Shown in pieces: positions 19,531-32,136 of a stretch of DNA of 64,000 nucleotides. Under the pieces are notes generated by a model. It was not told the origin of the DNA and ran no database searches. It saw only the letters and a list, made by a program, of their open reading frames with translations. The translations under genes were made by a program, and so were the position numbers. Position 1 is the first letter of the stretch; every line of letters starts with the position of its first letter. This DNA is from Vigna angularis (lineage: Eukaryota > Streptophyta > Magnoliopsida > Fabales > Fabaceae). Where the stretch lies: contig NC_068974.1 of the NCBI RefSeq assembly GCF_016808095.1, forward strand, positions 18,848,001 through 18,912,000. The letters are read 5' to 3'.

Positions 19531-22500
19531 GACGAAGTGTGCGAAGAGGACGAAGAGGACAAAGTGGACAAAGTGGACGAAGTGGACGGAGATGAGGAAG
19601 TTGACGGAGTTGACGAAGTTGACGAAGTGGACGAAGTAGACGAAATGGAAGAATTGGACGAAATGGACGAAGCAGATGAAACGGAGGAAGTGGAGGAAGT
19701 GGGGGAAGTGGACGAAGTGTACAAAGTGGACGAAGTGGAAGAAGTAGATTAAGTGGAGGAAGTGGAGGAAGTGGACGAACCTGATGAAATGGAGGAACTG
19801 CAGGAAGTGGAGGAAGGGGGGAAGTGGACGAAGTGGACGAAGTGGAAGAAGTGGACGCAGTGGAAGAAATGGACAAAGTCGACGAAGTTGACGAAATTCA
19901 CGAAGTTGTCGAAGTGGACGAAGTGGACGAAGTAGAGGAAGTGGAGGAAGTGGAGGAAGTGGAAGAAATGGACGAAGTGGAGGAAGTGGAGGTAGTGGAG
20001 GAAGTGGACGTAATGGCGGAAGTGGAGGAAGTGGACGAAGAGGACAAAGTCGACGAAGTAGATGAAGTGGACGAAGTGGAGGAAGTGGACGAACCTGATG
20101 AAATGGAGAAAGTGGAGGAAGGGGGGAAATGGACGAAGGGGAAGAAGTGGACACAGTGTAAGAAGTGCACGAAGACGACGAATTGGACGAAGACGACGAA
20201 GTGGACGAAATTCAGGTAGTTGACGAAGTGGATGAAGTGGAATACGTGGAGGAAATGGAGGAAGTGGAGGAATTGGAGGAAGTGGACGAAGTTGACGAAG
20301 TGAAAAAAGTGGACGAAGTTGACGAAGTGGAAGAAGTTGACGAAGTGGACGAAGTGGATTAAAGTGAAGAAGAAGTGGAAGAAGAAGTGGAAGAAGGAGT
20401 GGAAAAAGTGGAGGAAGGGGAGGAAGTGGAGGAAGTGGAGGAAGGGGAGGAAGTGGAGGAAGTGGAGGAAGTTGACGAAGTGGACGAAGTGGATTAATTT
20501 GAAGAAGAAGTGGAAGAAGTGGAGGAAGTGGAGGAAGTGGAGGAAGTTGAGGAAGTGGAGGAAGTTGACGAAGTGGACGAAATGGATTAAGTTGGAGAAG
20601 AAGTGGAAGAAGAAGTGGAAGAAGTGGAAGAAGTGGAGGTAGTGGAGGAAGTGGAGGAAGTGGAGGAAGTTGAGGAAGTGGAGGAAGTGGAGGAAGTGGA
20701 GGAAGTGGAGGAAGTAGACGAAGTGTAAGAAGTGGAGGAAGTGAAGGAAGTAGAAAAAGCGGAAGAAATGGAAGAATTAGACGGAGTTGACAAAGTTGAT
20801 GAAGTGGATGAAATGGACGAAATGGACGAATTGTATGAAGTGGACGAAGTGGACGAAGCTGATTTAATGAAGGAAGTGGATGAAGGGGAGGAAGTGGAGG
20901 AAGTGGGGGAAGTAGAGAAAGTGGACGAAGTAGAAGAAGTGGACGAAGTCGACGAAATGGACTAAATTGACGAAGTTGAAGAAGTGGACAAAGTGGAGGA
21001 AGTGGAGGAAGTGGAGGAAGTGGAGGTAGTGGAGCAAGTGGACGAAGTGGACGAAGTGGAGGAAGTGGACGAATTAGTCGAAGTGGAGGAAGTAGACGAA
21101 CCTGATGAAATGCAGCAAGTGGAGGAAGTGGAGGAAGCGGGGGAAGTGGACAAAGTGGAAGAAGTGGACGTAGTGGTAGAAGTGGACGAAGTTGACGAAG
21201 TTGACGAAATTCACAAACTTGACGAAGTGGAGGAAGTGGACGAAATGGACGAAGTGGAGGAAGTTGACGAAGTGGACGAAGTGGACGAAGTTGACATAGT
21301 GGACGAAGTGGATGAAGTGAACAAAGTGGAGGAAGTGGACGAAGTAGAGGAAGTGGACGAAGTGGAATAACTGGAGGAAGTGGGGGAAGTGGAGGAATTG
21401 GAGGAAGTGGAGGAAGTGCAGGATGTAGAGGAAGTGGACGAAGTTGACGAAGTGAACAAAGGGGACGAGGTGTAAGAAGTGGACAAAGTCAAGGAACTGG
21501 ACAAAGTAGACGAAGTGGACGAAGTTGACGAAATGAACGAAGTGGACGAAGTGGAGGAAGTGGAGGAAGTGTAAGAACTGGAGAAAGTGGAGGAAGTTGA
21601 GGAAGTGGCTGAAGTGGATTAAGTTGAAGAAGAAGTGGAGGAAGTGGAGGAAGTGGAGGAAGTGGAGGAAATGGAGGAAGTTGAGGAAGTGGAGGAAGTG
21701 GACGAAGTGGACGAAGTGGAGGACGTGGAGGAAGTGGAGGAACTAGACAAAGTGAAGGAAGCGGAGGAAGTGGAAGAAATGAAAGAAGTGGAGGAAGTGG
21801 AGGAAGTGGACGAAGTGGACGAAGTGTTCGAAGAGGAGGAAGAGGACAAGGTGGACGAAGTTGACGGAGTTGACAAAATTGATGAAGTTGACGGAGTTGA
21901 CGAAGTGGACGAAGTAGACGAAATGGAAGAATTCGACGAAATAGAAGAAGTGGACGAAGCTAATGAAATGGAGGAACTGGAGGAAGGGGAGGAAGTGGAG
22001 GAAGTGGGGGAAATGGACGAAGTGTACGAAGTGGACAAAGTGGAAGAAGTCGACGCAGTGGAAGAAGTGGACGAAGTCGACGAAACTGACGTAGTTGACG
22101 AAGTGGACAAAGTGGACAAAGTGGAGGAAGTGGAAGAAGTGGAGGTAGTGGAGGAAGTTGAAGAAGTGGAGGAAGTGCAGGAAGTGGACGAAGTGTGCGA
22201 AGAGGACGAAGAGGACAAAGTGGACAAGGTGGACGAAGTTGACGGAGATGACGGAGTTGACGAAGTTTACGGAGTTGACGGAGTTGACGAAGTGGACGAA
22301 GTAGACGAAACGGAAGAACTGGACGAAGTGGACGAAGTGGACGAAGCTGATGAAATGGAGGAAGTGGAGGACGGGGAGGAAGCGGAGGAAGTGGAAGAAG
22401 TGGACGCAGTAGAAGAAGTGGACGAAATTAATGAAGTTGACGAAGTGGACAAAGTGGAGGAAGTGGAGGAAGTAGAGGAAGTGGAGGAAGTCGAAGAAGT

Positions 22501-23329
22501 GGAGGAAGTGGACGAAGTGGAGGAAGTGGAGGAAGTGGAGTTAGTGGACGAAGTGGAGGAAGTGGAGGAAGTGGGCGAAGAGGACAAAGTGGACGAAGTA
22601 GATGAAGTGGACGAGGTGGACGAAGTGGACGAACCTGATGGAATGGACAAAGTGTGTGAAGTGGGCGAAATTCACGAAGTTGATGAAGTGGAGGAAGTGG
22701 ACGAACTGGAATAGGTGGAGGAAGTGGAGGAATTGGAGGAAGTGGAGGAAGTGGACGAAGTTGACGAAGTGAACAAAGTAGACGAAGTTGAGGAAGTGGA
22801 GGAAGAGGAGGAAGAAGACGAAGTGGACGAAGTGGATTAAGTTGAAGAAGAAGTGGAAGAAGGAGTGGAAGTAGTGGAGGAAGTGGAGGAGGTGGAGGAA
22901 GTGGAGGAAGTGGAGGAAGTTGACAAAGTGGATTAAGTTGAAGAAGAAGTGGAACAAGTCGAAGAAGTGGAGGAAGTGGAGGAAGTGGAGGAAGTGGAGG
23001 AAGTGGAGGAGGTTGAGGAAATGGAGGAAGTGGAGGAAGTGGAGGAAGTGGAGGAAGTGGAGGAAGTGAACGAAGTGAAGGAAGTAGAGGAAGTGGAAGA
23101 AATGGAAGAACAAGTGCAAGAAGAAGTGGAAGAAGCAGTGGAAAGAAGTGGACGAAGTGGACGAAGTTGACGTAGTGTACGAAGTGGAGGAAGTGGAGGA
23201 TGTGGAGGAAGTGGAGGAAGTGGACGTAGCGGACGAAGTGGACGAAGTTGACGAAGTGGACGAAGTGGAGGAAGTTGAGGAATTGGAGGAATTGGAGGAA
23301 AAGGAGGAAGTGGAGGAAGTGGAGGAAGT

Positions 23330-24720
23330 TGACGAAGTGAACAAAGTGGACGAAGTTGAGGAAGTGGAGGAAGAGGAGGAAGAAGACGAAGTGGACGAAG
23401 TGGATTAAGTTGAAGAAGAAGTGGAAGAAGGACTAGAAGCAGTGGATGAGGTGGAGGATGTGGAGGAAGTGGAGGAGGTTGACAAAGTGGATTAAGTTGA
23501 AGAAGAAGTGGAAGAAGTGGAAGAAGTGGAAGAAGTGGAGGAAGTGGAGGAAGTGGAGGAAGTGGAGGAAGTGGAGGAAGTGGAGGAGGTTGAGGAAGTG
23601 GACGAAGTGGACGAAGTGGACGAAGTGGACGTAGCGGTCGAAGTGGACGAAGTTGACGAAGTGGACGAAGTGGAGGAAGTTGAGGAATTGGAGGAATTGG
23701 AGGAAGTGGAGGAAGTGGAGGAAGTGGACGAAGTTGACGAAGTGAACAAAGTGGACGAAGTTGAGGAAGTGGAGGAAGAGGAGGAAGAAGACGAAGTGGA
23801 CGAAGTTGATTAAGTTGACGAAGTGGACGAAGTGGAGGAAGTTGAGGAATTGGAGGAATTGGAGGAAGTGGAGGAAGTGGAGGAAGTGGAGGAAGTTGAC
23901 GAACTGAACAAAGTGGACGAAGTTGAGGAAGTGGAGGAAGAGGAGGAAGAAGACGAAGTGGACGAAGTGGATTAAGTTGAAGAAGAAGTGGAAGAAGGAG
24001 TGGAAGCAATGGAGGAGGTGGAGGAAGTGGAGGAAGTGGAGGAAGTTGACAAAGTGGATTAAGTTGAAGAAGAAGTGGAAGAAGTGGAAGAAGTGGAGGA
24101 AGTGGAGGAAGTGGAGGAAGTGGAGGAAGTGGAGGAGGTTGAGGAAGTGGACGAAGTGGACGTAGCGGTCGAAGTGGACGAAGTTGACGAAGTGGAGGAA
24201 GTGGAGGAAGTTCAGGAATTGGAGGAATTGGAGGAAGTGGAGGAAGTGGACGAAGTGGACGAAGTTGACGAAGTGAACAAAGTGGACGAAGTTGAGGAAG
24301 TGGAGGAAGAGGAGGAAGAAGACGAAGTGGACGAAGTTGATTAAGTTGAAGAAAAAGTGGAAGAAGGAGTGGAAGCACTGGAGGAGGTGGAGGAAGTAAA
24401 GGAAGTGGAGGAAGTTGACAAAGTGGATTAAGTTGAAGAAGAAGTGGAAGAAGTAAAAGAAGTGGAGGAAGTGGAGGAAGTGGAGGAAGTGGAGGAGGTT
24501 GAGGAAGTGGACGAAGTGGACGAAGTGGACGTAGCGGTCGAAGTGGACGAAGTTGACGAAGTGGAGGAAGTGGAGGAAGTTGAGGAATTGGAGGAATTGG
24601 AGGAAGTGGAGGAAGTGGACGAAGTTGACGAAGTGAACAAAGTGGACGAAGTTGAGGAAGTGGAGGAAGAGGAGGAAGAAGACGAAGTGGACGAAGTGGA
24701 TTAAGTTGAAGAAGAGGTGG
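23330..24720 (+). repeat. Higher-order repeat, 360-405-bp class
   Basis: The block GAACAAAGTGGACGAAG plus GAGGAAGAGGAGGAAGAAG recurs at 23339, 23744, 23906, 24275 and 24635. Spacings are 405, 162, 369 and 360 bp, all multiples of 9. The marker GACGTAGCGGTCGAAG recurs at 23628, 24159 and 24528. Confidence 0.75.
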
Positions 24721-27700
24721 AAGAAGGAGTGGAAGCAGTGGAGGAGGTGGAGGAAGTGGAGGAAGTGAAGGAAGTTGACAAAGTGGATTAAGTTGAAGAA
24801 GATGTGGAAGAAGTGGAAGAAGTGGAAGAAGTGGAGGAAGTGGAGGAAGTGGAGGAAGTGGATGAAGTGGAGGAAGTGGAGGAAGTGGAGGAAGTGAACG
24901 AAGTGAAGGAAGTAGAGGAAGTGGAAGAAATGGAAGAACAAGTGCAACAAGAAGTGGAAGAAGCAGTGGAAAGAAGTGGACGAAGTGGACGAAGTTGACG
25001 ATGTTGAAGTAGTGGACGAAGTGGAGGAAGTGGAGGATGTGGACGAAGTGGACGTAGCGGACGAAGTGGACGAAGTGGACGAAGATGACGAAGTGGAGGA
25101 AATTGAGGAAGTGGAGGAAGTGGAGGAAGTGGAGGATTTGGACGAAGTGGATGAAGTGGAAGAGGTACACGACGTGGACGAAGTCGACGAAGTGGACGAA
25201 GTTGATGAAGTTGAGGAAGTGGAGGAAATCGAGGAAGTAAAGGAAGTGGAGGAAGTGGACGAAATGGATTAAGTTGGAGAAGAAGTGGAAGAGGAAGTGA
25301 AGGAAGTGGAGGAAGTGGAGGAAGTGGAGAAAGGGGGGGAAGTGGAGGAAAAGGATGAAGTGGAACAAGTGGAGGAAGTGGAGGAAGTGGACGAAGTGGA
25401 GGAAGTGGCGGAAGTGGACAAAGTGGAAGTAGTGGAGGAAGTGGACGAAGTTGAGGAAGTTGACGAAGTGGACAAAGTGGAGGAAGTGGACGAAGTGGAA
25501 AAAGTGGACGAAGTGGAAGAAGTGGAGGAAGTGGACGAACTGGAGCAAGTGCACGAAGTTGACGAAGTGGACGAAGTGGAGGAAGTTGACGAAGTGGAGG
25601 AAGTGGACGAAGTGGACGAAGCTGACGAAGTGGAGGAAGTGTACGAAATAGACGAACTGAAGGAAGTGGACGAAGTTGACGAAGTGGAGGAAGTGGAGGA
25701 AGTGGAGGAAGTAGAGGAAGTGGAGGAAGTGAAGGAAGTGGAGGAAGTGGAGGAAGTGGAGAAAGGGGGGGAAGTGGAGGAAAAGGACGAAGTGGACCAA
25801 GTGGAGGAAGTGGAGGAAGTGGAGGAAGTGGAGGAGGTGAAGGAAGTTGAGGAAGTGGACGAAGTTTACAAAGTGGAGAAAGTGGACAAAGTGGAGAAAG
25901 TGGACAAAGTGGAAGAAGTGGAGGAAATGGAGGAAGTGGAGGAAGTGGAGGAAGGGGGGAAGTGGAGGAAAAGGACGAAGTGGAGGAAGTGGAGAACGTG
26001 GATGAAGTGGAGGAAGTGGAGGAAGTGGAGGAACTGGAGGAAGTGGAGAAAGTGGAGGAAGTTGAGGAAGTGGAGGAAGTGGAAGAAGTTGAGGATGTGG
26101 AGGAAGTGGAGGAAGTGGAGCAAGTGGACGAAGTTGATGAAGTGGACCAAGTTGACGAAGTGGACGAAGTGGAGGAAGTGGACGAAGTGGACGAAGTGGA
26201 CGAAGTGGATGAGGTAGACGACGTGGACGAAGTGGACGAAGTTGATGAAGTTGACTAAGTGGACGAAGTGGACGAAATTGATAAAGTTGACGAAGTTGAT
26301 TAAGTGGACGAAGTGGACGAGGGGGACGAAGTGGACGATGTGGAGGAAGTGCACGAAGTGGAGGAAGTGGACGAAGTGGACGAAATTTACGTAGTTGACG
26401 TAGTTTTACGAAGTGGAGGAAGTTGACGAAGTGAGGTTGAAGAAGTGGAGGAAGTGGAGGAAGTGCACGAAGTGGCCGAAGTGGACGAAGTGGACGAAGT
26501 GGACAAAGTGGACGAAGTGGACGAAGTGGACGAAGTGGAGAAAGTGGACGAAGAGGAGGAAGTGGATGAAGTGGACAAAGAGGACAAAGTTGACAAAATG
26601 GAGGAAGTGGACGAATTGAAGGAAGTAGACGAAGTGAAGGAAGTGGACGAAGTTGACGAAGTGGACGAAGTTGACGAAGTGGACGAAGTGGTCGAAGTAG
26701 AAGCAGTGGACGAAGTGGAGGAAGTAGAGGAGGTGGAGGAAGTGGAGGAAGCAGAGGAAGTGGAGGAATTGGAGGAAGTGAAACAAGTGGAGGAAGTGGA
26801 GGAAGATGACGAAGTTGATGGAGTTGACGAAGTTGATGGAGTTGACGAAGTTGACGAAGTGGACGGAGTTGACGAAGTTGACAAAGTGACCAAGTGGACG
26901 AAATGGACGAAATGGACGAAGTGGATGAAATGGACGAAGTGGAGGAAGTGGAGGAAGTGGAGGAAATGGACGAACCTTATAAAATGAAGGAAGTGGAGGA
27001 AGTGGATGAAGGGGGGGGGGGGAAGTGCACGAAGTGGAAGAAGTGGACGCAGTGGAAGAAGTGGACAAAGTAAACGAAGTGGACGAAGTGGACGAAATTG
27101 ATAAAGTTGACGAAGTGGACGAAGTGGACGAAGTGGAGGAAATGCAGGAAGTGGAGGAAGTGGAGGAAGTGGAGGATGTGGACGAAGTTGACGTAGTGGA
27201 CGAAGCGGAGGAAGTGGACGAAGAGGAGGAAGTGGATGAAATGGACAAAGTGGAGGAAGCGGACGAAGTGGACGAAGGTGACGAACCTGACGAAGTGGAG
27301 GAAGTGGACAAAGTGGACGAAGTTGACGAAATGGACGAAGTGAAGGAAGTGGACGAAGTTGACGAAGTGGACAAAGTGGTCAAAGTGGAGGTAGTGGAGG
27401 AAGTGGAGGAAGTCGAGGAAGTAGAGGAAGTTGAGGAAGTGGACAAAGTGGAGGAAGTGGAGGAAGTGGAGGAAGTCGAGGAGGTGGAGGAAGTGGAAGA
27501 AGTGGAGGAAGTGGAGGAAGTGGAGGAAGTGAAGGAAGTGGACGAAGTGGACGAAATTGATGAAGTTGATGAAGTGGACGAAGTAGACGAAGTGAAGTTA
27601 AAGAAGTGGAGAAAGTGGAGGAAGTGGAGGAAGTGGAAGAAGTGGAAGAAGTGGAGGAAGTGGAGGAAGTGAAGGAAGTGGAGGAAGTGGACGATGTGGA

Positions 27701-28690
27701 CGAAGTTGAGGAAGTGGACGAAGTGGATGAGGTGGACGAGGTGGACGAAGTGGACGAAGCGGAGGAAGTGGACGAAGAGGAGGAAGTGGATGAAGTGGAA
27801 TAAGTGGATGAAGTGGACGAATCTGACGAAGCTGACGAAGTGGAGGAAGTGGACAAAGTGGACGAAATGGACGAAGTGAAGGAAGTGGACGAAGTTGACG
27901 AAGTGTTCTAACTGGACGAAGTGGTCGAAGTGGAAGTAGTGGAGGAAGTGGAGGAAGTGGAGGAAGTGGAGGAAGTGGAAGAAGTGGAAGAAGTGGAAGA
28001 AGTGGAAGAAGTGGAAGAAGTGGAGGAAGTGGAGGAAGTGGAGGAAGTGGACAAAGTGGACGAAGTGGACGAAGTGGCCGAAGTGGACGAAGTGGACGAA
28101 GTGGACAAAGTGTACGAAGTGGGCGTAGTGGACGTAGTGGAGCACGTGGACGAAGTGGAGATAGTGGACGAAGAGGAGGAAGTGGACGAAGTGGACAAAG
28201 TGGACAAACTGAAGGAAGTGGACGAAGTGAAGGAAGTGGACGAAGTTGACGAAGTTCACGAAGTGGACGAAGTGGTCGAAGTGGAAGAAGTGGAGGAAGT
28301 GGAGGAAGTAGAGGAAGTGGAGGAAGCGGAGGAAGTGGAGGAAGTTGAGGAAGTGGAGGAAGTGGAGGAAGTGGAGGAAGTGGAGGTAGTGGAGGGAGTG
28401 GAACAAGTGGAGGAAGTGGAGGAAGGTGACGAAGTGGACGGAGTTGACGAAGTTGACAAAGTAGACCAAGTGGACGAAATGGACGAAATGGACGAAGTGA
28501 ACGAAGTGGAGGAAGTGGAGGAAGTGGAGGAAGTGGACGAACCTGATAAAATGGAGGAAGTGGAGGAAGTGGAGGAAGGGGGGAAGTGGACGAAGTTGTC
28601 GAAGTGGAAGAACTGAACGCAGTGGAAGAAGTGGACAAAGTAAACGAAGTGGATGAAGTGGACGAAATTGATAAAGTTAACGGAGTGGAC

Positions 28691-29045
28691 TGATAACAGT
28701 TGAAAAACTGTTATTTTCATGCTTAAAATTGATACTAAAAGCAACCTTTATACTTAGAAACTAGCTTGAAATCATGCTTTTATTCATATTTTCAGAAATA
28801 AGAGAGCTGGACAGGTTTATGCTTGATTTCAGTGTTTTTGTGCAGGTTTTAAGGTGAATTTGGTGAAAGAAGTGAAGAAGGAGAGAGATGGAATCAGAAA
28901 AGACATCAAAAAGTGCAAAAGGAGGAGCCGCAACTACCGCTGAGCGGCAGTTTACCGCTGAGCGGCACTCAGGAGTTCACGGGAGGTCCGCTGAGGGGCA
29001 AAATAGCCGCTGAGGGGAAGAACCGAGCTCGCGCACTTACCGCTG
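28691..29045 (+). repeat. Truncated family B LTR in the minisatellite
   Basis: Starts TGATAACAG flush after GTGGAC and follows the A/B LTR through the CCGCTGAGCGG cluster. It stops at ACCGCTG, well before the TATA box, and array units resume. It differs from the complete LTRs at many sites, so it is an older insertion. Confidence 0.88.
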
Positions 29046-30511
29046 TTTATTAAGTGGACTAAGTGGAAGAAGAAGTGGAAGAAGTGAAGGACGTGAACGA
29101 AGTTGACGAGGTTGACGAAGTTTACGAAGTGGACGAAATGGACGAAATGGACGAAATGGACGAAGTTGAGGAAGCGGAGGAAGTGGAAGAAGTGGAGGAA
29201 GTGGAGGAAGTGGAGGAAGTGGAGGAAGTTGAGGAAGTGGAGGAAGTGTACGAAGTTGACGAAGTGGAGGAAGTGGAAGAAGTGGACTATGTGGAAGAAG
29301 AAGTTGAAGAAGTGGAGGAAGTAGTGGAAGTGCAGGAAGTGGAGGAAGTGCAGGAAGTGGAGGAAGTGGACGAAGTTGACGAAGTGGAGGAAGTGGACAA
29401 AGTTGACGAAGTGGACGAAGTGGACCAAGTTAATGAAGTTGATGAAGTGGACGATGTGGAAGAACAAGCGGAAGTAGAAGTTAAAGAAGTGGAGGACGTC
29501 GAGGAAGTGGACAAAGTGGATGAAGTGGAGGAAGCTGACGAAGTTGAGGAAGTGGAGGAAGTGGAGATAGTGGAGGAAGTGGGGGAGGTGGAGGAAGTGG
29601 TGGAAGTGGACGAAGTTGACGAAATGGAGGAAGTGGAAGAAGTGGACAAAGTTGACCAAGTTGATTAAGTGGACTATGTGGAAAAAGAAGTGGAACAAGA
29701 AGTGGAAGCAGTGGAGGAAGTGGAGGAAATGGAGGAAGTGCAGGTAGTGGAGCAAGTGGACGAAGTGGACGAAATGGACGAAGTGGAGGAAGTGGGGGAA
29801 GTGGACGAAGTGGACGAAGTGGACGAATTGGACGAAGTGGATGACGTAGAAGAAGTGCAAGAAGAAGTGAAGGAAGTGGAGGAAGTGGAAGAAGTGGAAG
29901 ATGTGGACGAAGTGGAGGAAGTGGAGGAAGCGGAGGTAGTTGAGGAAGTGGAGGAAGTGGACGAAGTGGAAGAACAAGTGGAATAAGAAGTAGAAGAAGC
30001 AGTGGAAGGAAGTGGACGAAGTCGACGAAATGGACGAAGTTGACGAAGTAGACGTAGTGGACGAAGTGGACGAAATGGACAAAGTGGTGGAAGTGCAAGA
30101 AGTGGAGGAAGTGGACGAAGTTGACCAAGTTGATAAAGTGGACTAAGTGGAAGAAGAAGTGGAAGAAGTGGAGGAAGTTGAGGAAGTGGAGGAAGTGGAG
30201 AAAGTGGAGGAAGTGGACGAAATGGACGAAGTTGACGAAGTAGACGAAGTCGATGAAATGGACGAAGTCGACGAAATGGACGAAGTGGACGAATTGGACG
30301 AAGTGGAGGAAGTGGAGGAAGTGGAGGAAGTGGAGGAAGTGGAGGAAGTTGAGGAAGTGGAGGAAGTGGAGGAAGTGCATGAAATGGAGGAAGTGGAGGA
30401 AGAAGAGGAGGAAGTGAAGGAAGTGGAGGAAGTGGAGGAAGTGGAGAAAGTGGAGGAAGTGGACGACGTGGACGACATGGACGACATGGACAAAGTGGAC
30501 GAATTGGACGC
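29046..30511 (+). repeat. 9-bp minisatellite, segment 3
   Basis: Same units as segment 2. Repeated GAACAAG- and GATTAAGTGGAC-type variants mark local order. It ends with GAATTGGACGC directly before the family B tandem. Confidence 0.95.
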
Positions 30512-31816
30512 TGATAACAGTTGAAAAACTGTTATTTTCATGCTTAAAATTGATATTAAAAGCAACCTTTAGACTTAGAAACTAGCTTGAAATCAATGCT
30601 TTTATCTATATTTTCAGAAATAAGAGAGCTGGACAGGTTTATGCTTGATTTGAGTGTTTTTGTGCAGGTTTTGAGGTGAATTTAGTGAAAGAAGGAAAGA
30701 AGGAGAGAAGTGGAATCATAAAAGGAAGCAAAGAGTGCAAAAAGAGAAGTGGAAGGCACCGCTCAGCGGCATTTTACCGCTGAGCGGCACTCAGGAGGTC
30801 ACGGGAGGTCCGCTGAGGGGCAAACTGGCCGCTGAGGGGAAGAAAAGTGAAGCGAGGTCACCGCTGAGCGGTATTTACCGCTGAGCGGCACTTTTTGGGC
30901 TTGGGCTTTTGTAATCTTTTGTAACTCTAGAATAGTATATAAGGACTTGCACGTGCTAGGGTTAGACATCTTTGGCAGAAACGAGGCAAACACTCTCTCT
31001 TCCACCCCTTTGAAGGAGGATCTTGGATGCTCAGGCTACCTCTTCACCTTTATTGGGTTTATTCTTTCATACTTTCATTGTAATTCATCTAGGTTCACCA
31101 TGAATATGGTGAACTAAACTCTGTATGTTTGTTGGGGAATCAATGTAATCTCTTGAAGCTCTCATATATGGAATTTATGCTTGCATCTTAATCTAAGACT
31201 TATGCTTTCTTTCATCATTAGTTAGGGTTTTTCCTCTTTGCTCAATGCTTGCATTGTTTAACTCATTCTATTGCATGATTATTGGTTTTGTCGATACGGA
31301 CACGTACGGGGAAGTCTAGATCCGGGGAATTTCTCCCAATGTTATATTGGTTGTCGTTAAGCTCCTGCACTTATGAACTAATCATTAGGAATGCTAGGAA
31401 TTGTATGAACTCGTGATTAGGGAGAAGCCATCTAGAATGGTACTTTAGAGAGTGGCATTAACAATGATGATTTGAATGTTGAATTCCTAAAATGTATGAG
31501 AGTGGATGAGATGAAATTGACCCCCAACAACATATTCATTCATATATTTCATTGAAAGTGTTTATCTTTTGTCTTTGCCATTGATCAAATTTCATGCATA
31601 CATGTTTATTTTCGTCTTTTGCATAATCTAATCCAAATATTTCGTTTGTAAGTCTTAGTTAATCAAGAAACCACACAACTAAACTAGGCCGTGAGTCCTT
31701 TGGGAAGAACGATACTTGGTCTTACCAAGTTTATTACTTGAACGATTCGGTCATACTTGCCGATTGTGAAACAAGTTTGTGACATCATATTTTGGTGCTT
31801 ACAAATTTGTCCATCA
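30512..31816 (+). repeat. Family B LTR 1
   Basis: TGATAACAG...TTTGTCCATCA; TATATAAG at 30936-30943. It has the same terminal hairpin and palindrome cluster as element A. The one difference from LTR 2 noticed is G against C near 30956 (CACGTGCTAGG). Confidence 0.93.
30936..30943 (+). promoter_or_regulatory. TATA box of family B LTR 1
   Basis: TATATAAG in the same position as in all A/B LTRs; copies at 38981-38988 and 47026-47033. Likely promoter of the gag-pol RNA. Confidence 0.6.
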
Positions 31817-31822
31817 AGTTTT

Positions 31823-31840
31823 TGGCGCCGTTGCCGGGGA
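31823..31840 (+). other. Primer binding site, tRNA-Asp type (copy 1)
   Basis: TGGCGCCGTTGCCGGGGA, an exact complement of the plant tRNA-Asp(GTC) 3' end as remembered, 6 bp after the LTR. Confidence 0.85.
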
Positions 31841-32136
31841 CTCGTGGTTTAACTGGTTAATTTGTGTGATTATTGATTATCTTTGACTTTTTGAATTTCT
31901 GTTTTTATTTTTTCTGTTTTTATTTTATTTTATTTTATCTTTTAGATTAGGTTAGATTAGATTTTATTTTATTTTATTTTATCTTTTAGATTAGGTTAGA
32001 TTTTATTTTTTTTAGATTAGGTTTTATTCTATCTTATTTGATTCTATCTTCTAAATCTTTTTATCTTCTGAATTTATATCTTCTTTTATATCTTTTTGTG
32101 CTAACAAATCTTTTCTAGGGTTTTGTTTTCTTGTGT
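31841..32136 (+). other. Leader of family B copy 1, T-rich
   Basis: Untranslated, with TTTTATTTTATC- and TTAGATTAGG-type low-complexity repeats. It ends TTTTCTAGGG...TGTATGCAG, similar to the element A leader. Copy 2 (39886-40181) is the same except near 39899 (ACTAGTT for ACTGGTT). Confidence 0.5.

Larger units (their letters stand above)
18683..28690 (+). repeat. 9-bp minisatellite, segment 2 (about 10 kb)
   Basis: Uninterrupted 9-bp units, mainly GAAGTGGAC and GAAGTGGAG with GAAGTTGAC, GAAATGGAC and GAAGTAGAG variants. The plus strand is about 90% purine in the commonest units. Locally organised in higher-order repeats (288 bp near 19 kb; 360-405 bp near 23.3-24.7 kb). Long frames appear on both strands (E-V-D/E, T-K-W and G-R-S on plus; H-F-L/V, S-T-S and P-L-P/R on minus). 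None has a start context or non-repeat domain, so none is annotated as a gene. Confidence 0.96.

Noticed and set aside
18550..28638. Very long open frames on both strands of the minisatellite (hundreds of codons of EVD/EVE, TKW/RKW, HFL/HFV, STS or PLP/RLP repeats)
   Set aside because: A 9-bp period without stops leaves every frame open. They overlap each other on both strands, have no non-repeat domain, and recurring TAA/TGA variants cut them.
12123..30511. CRISPR-like or coding-repeat locus
   Set aside because: Units are contiguous with no unique spacers, and the context is a plant genome with retrotransposons.
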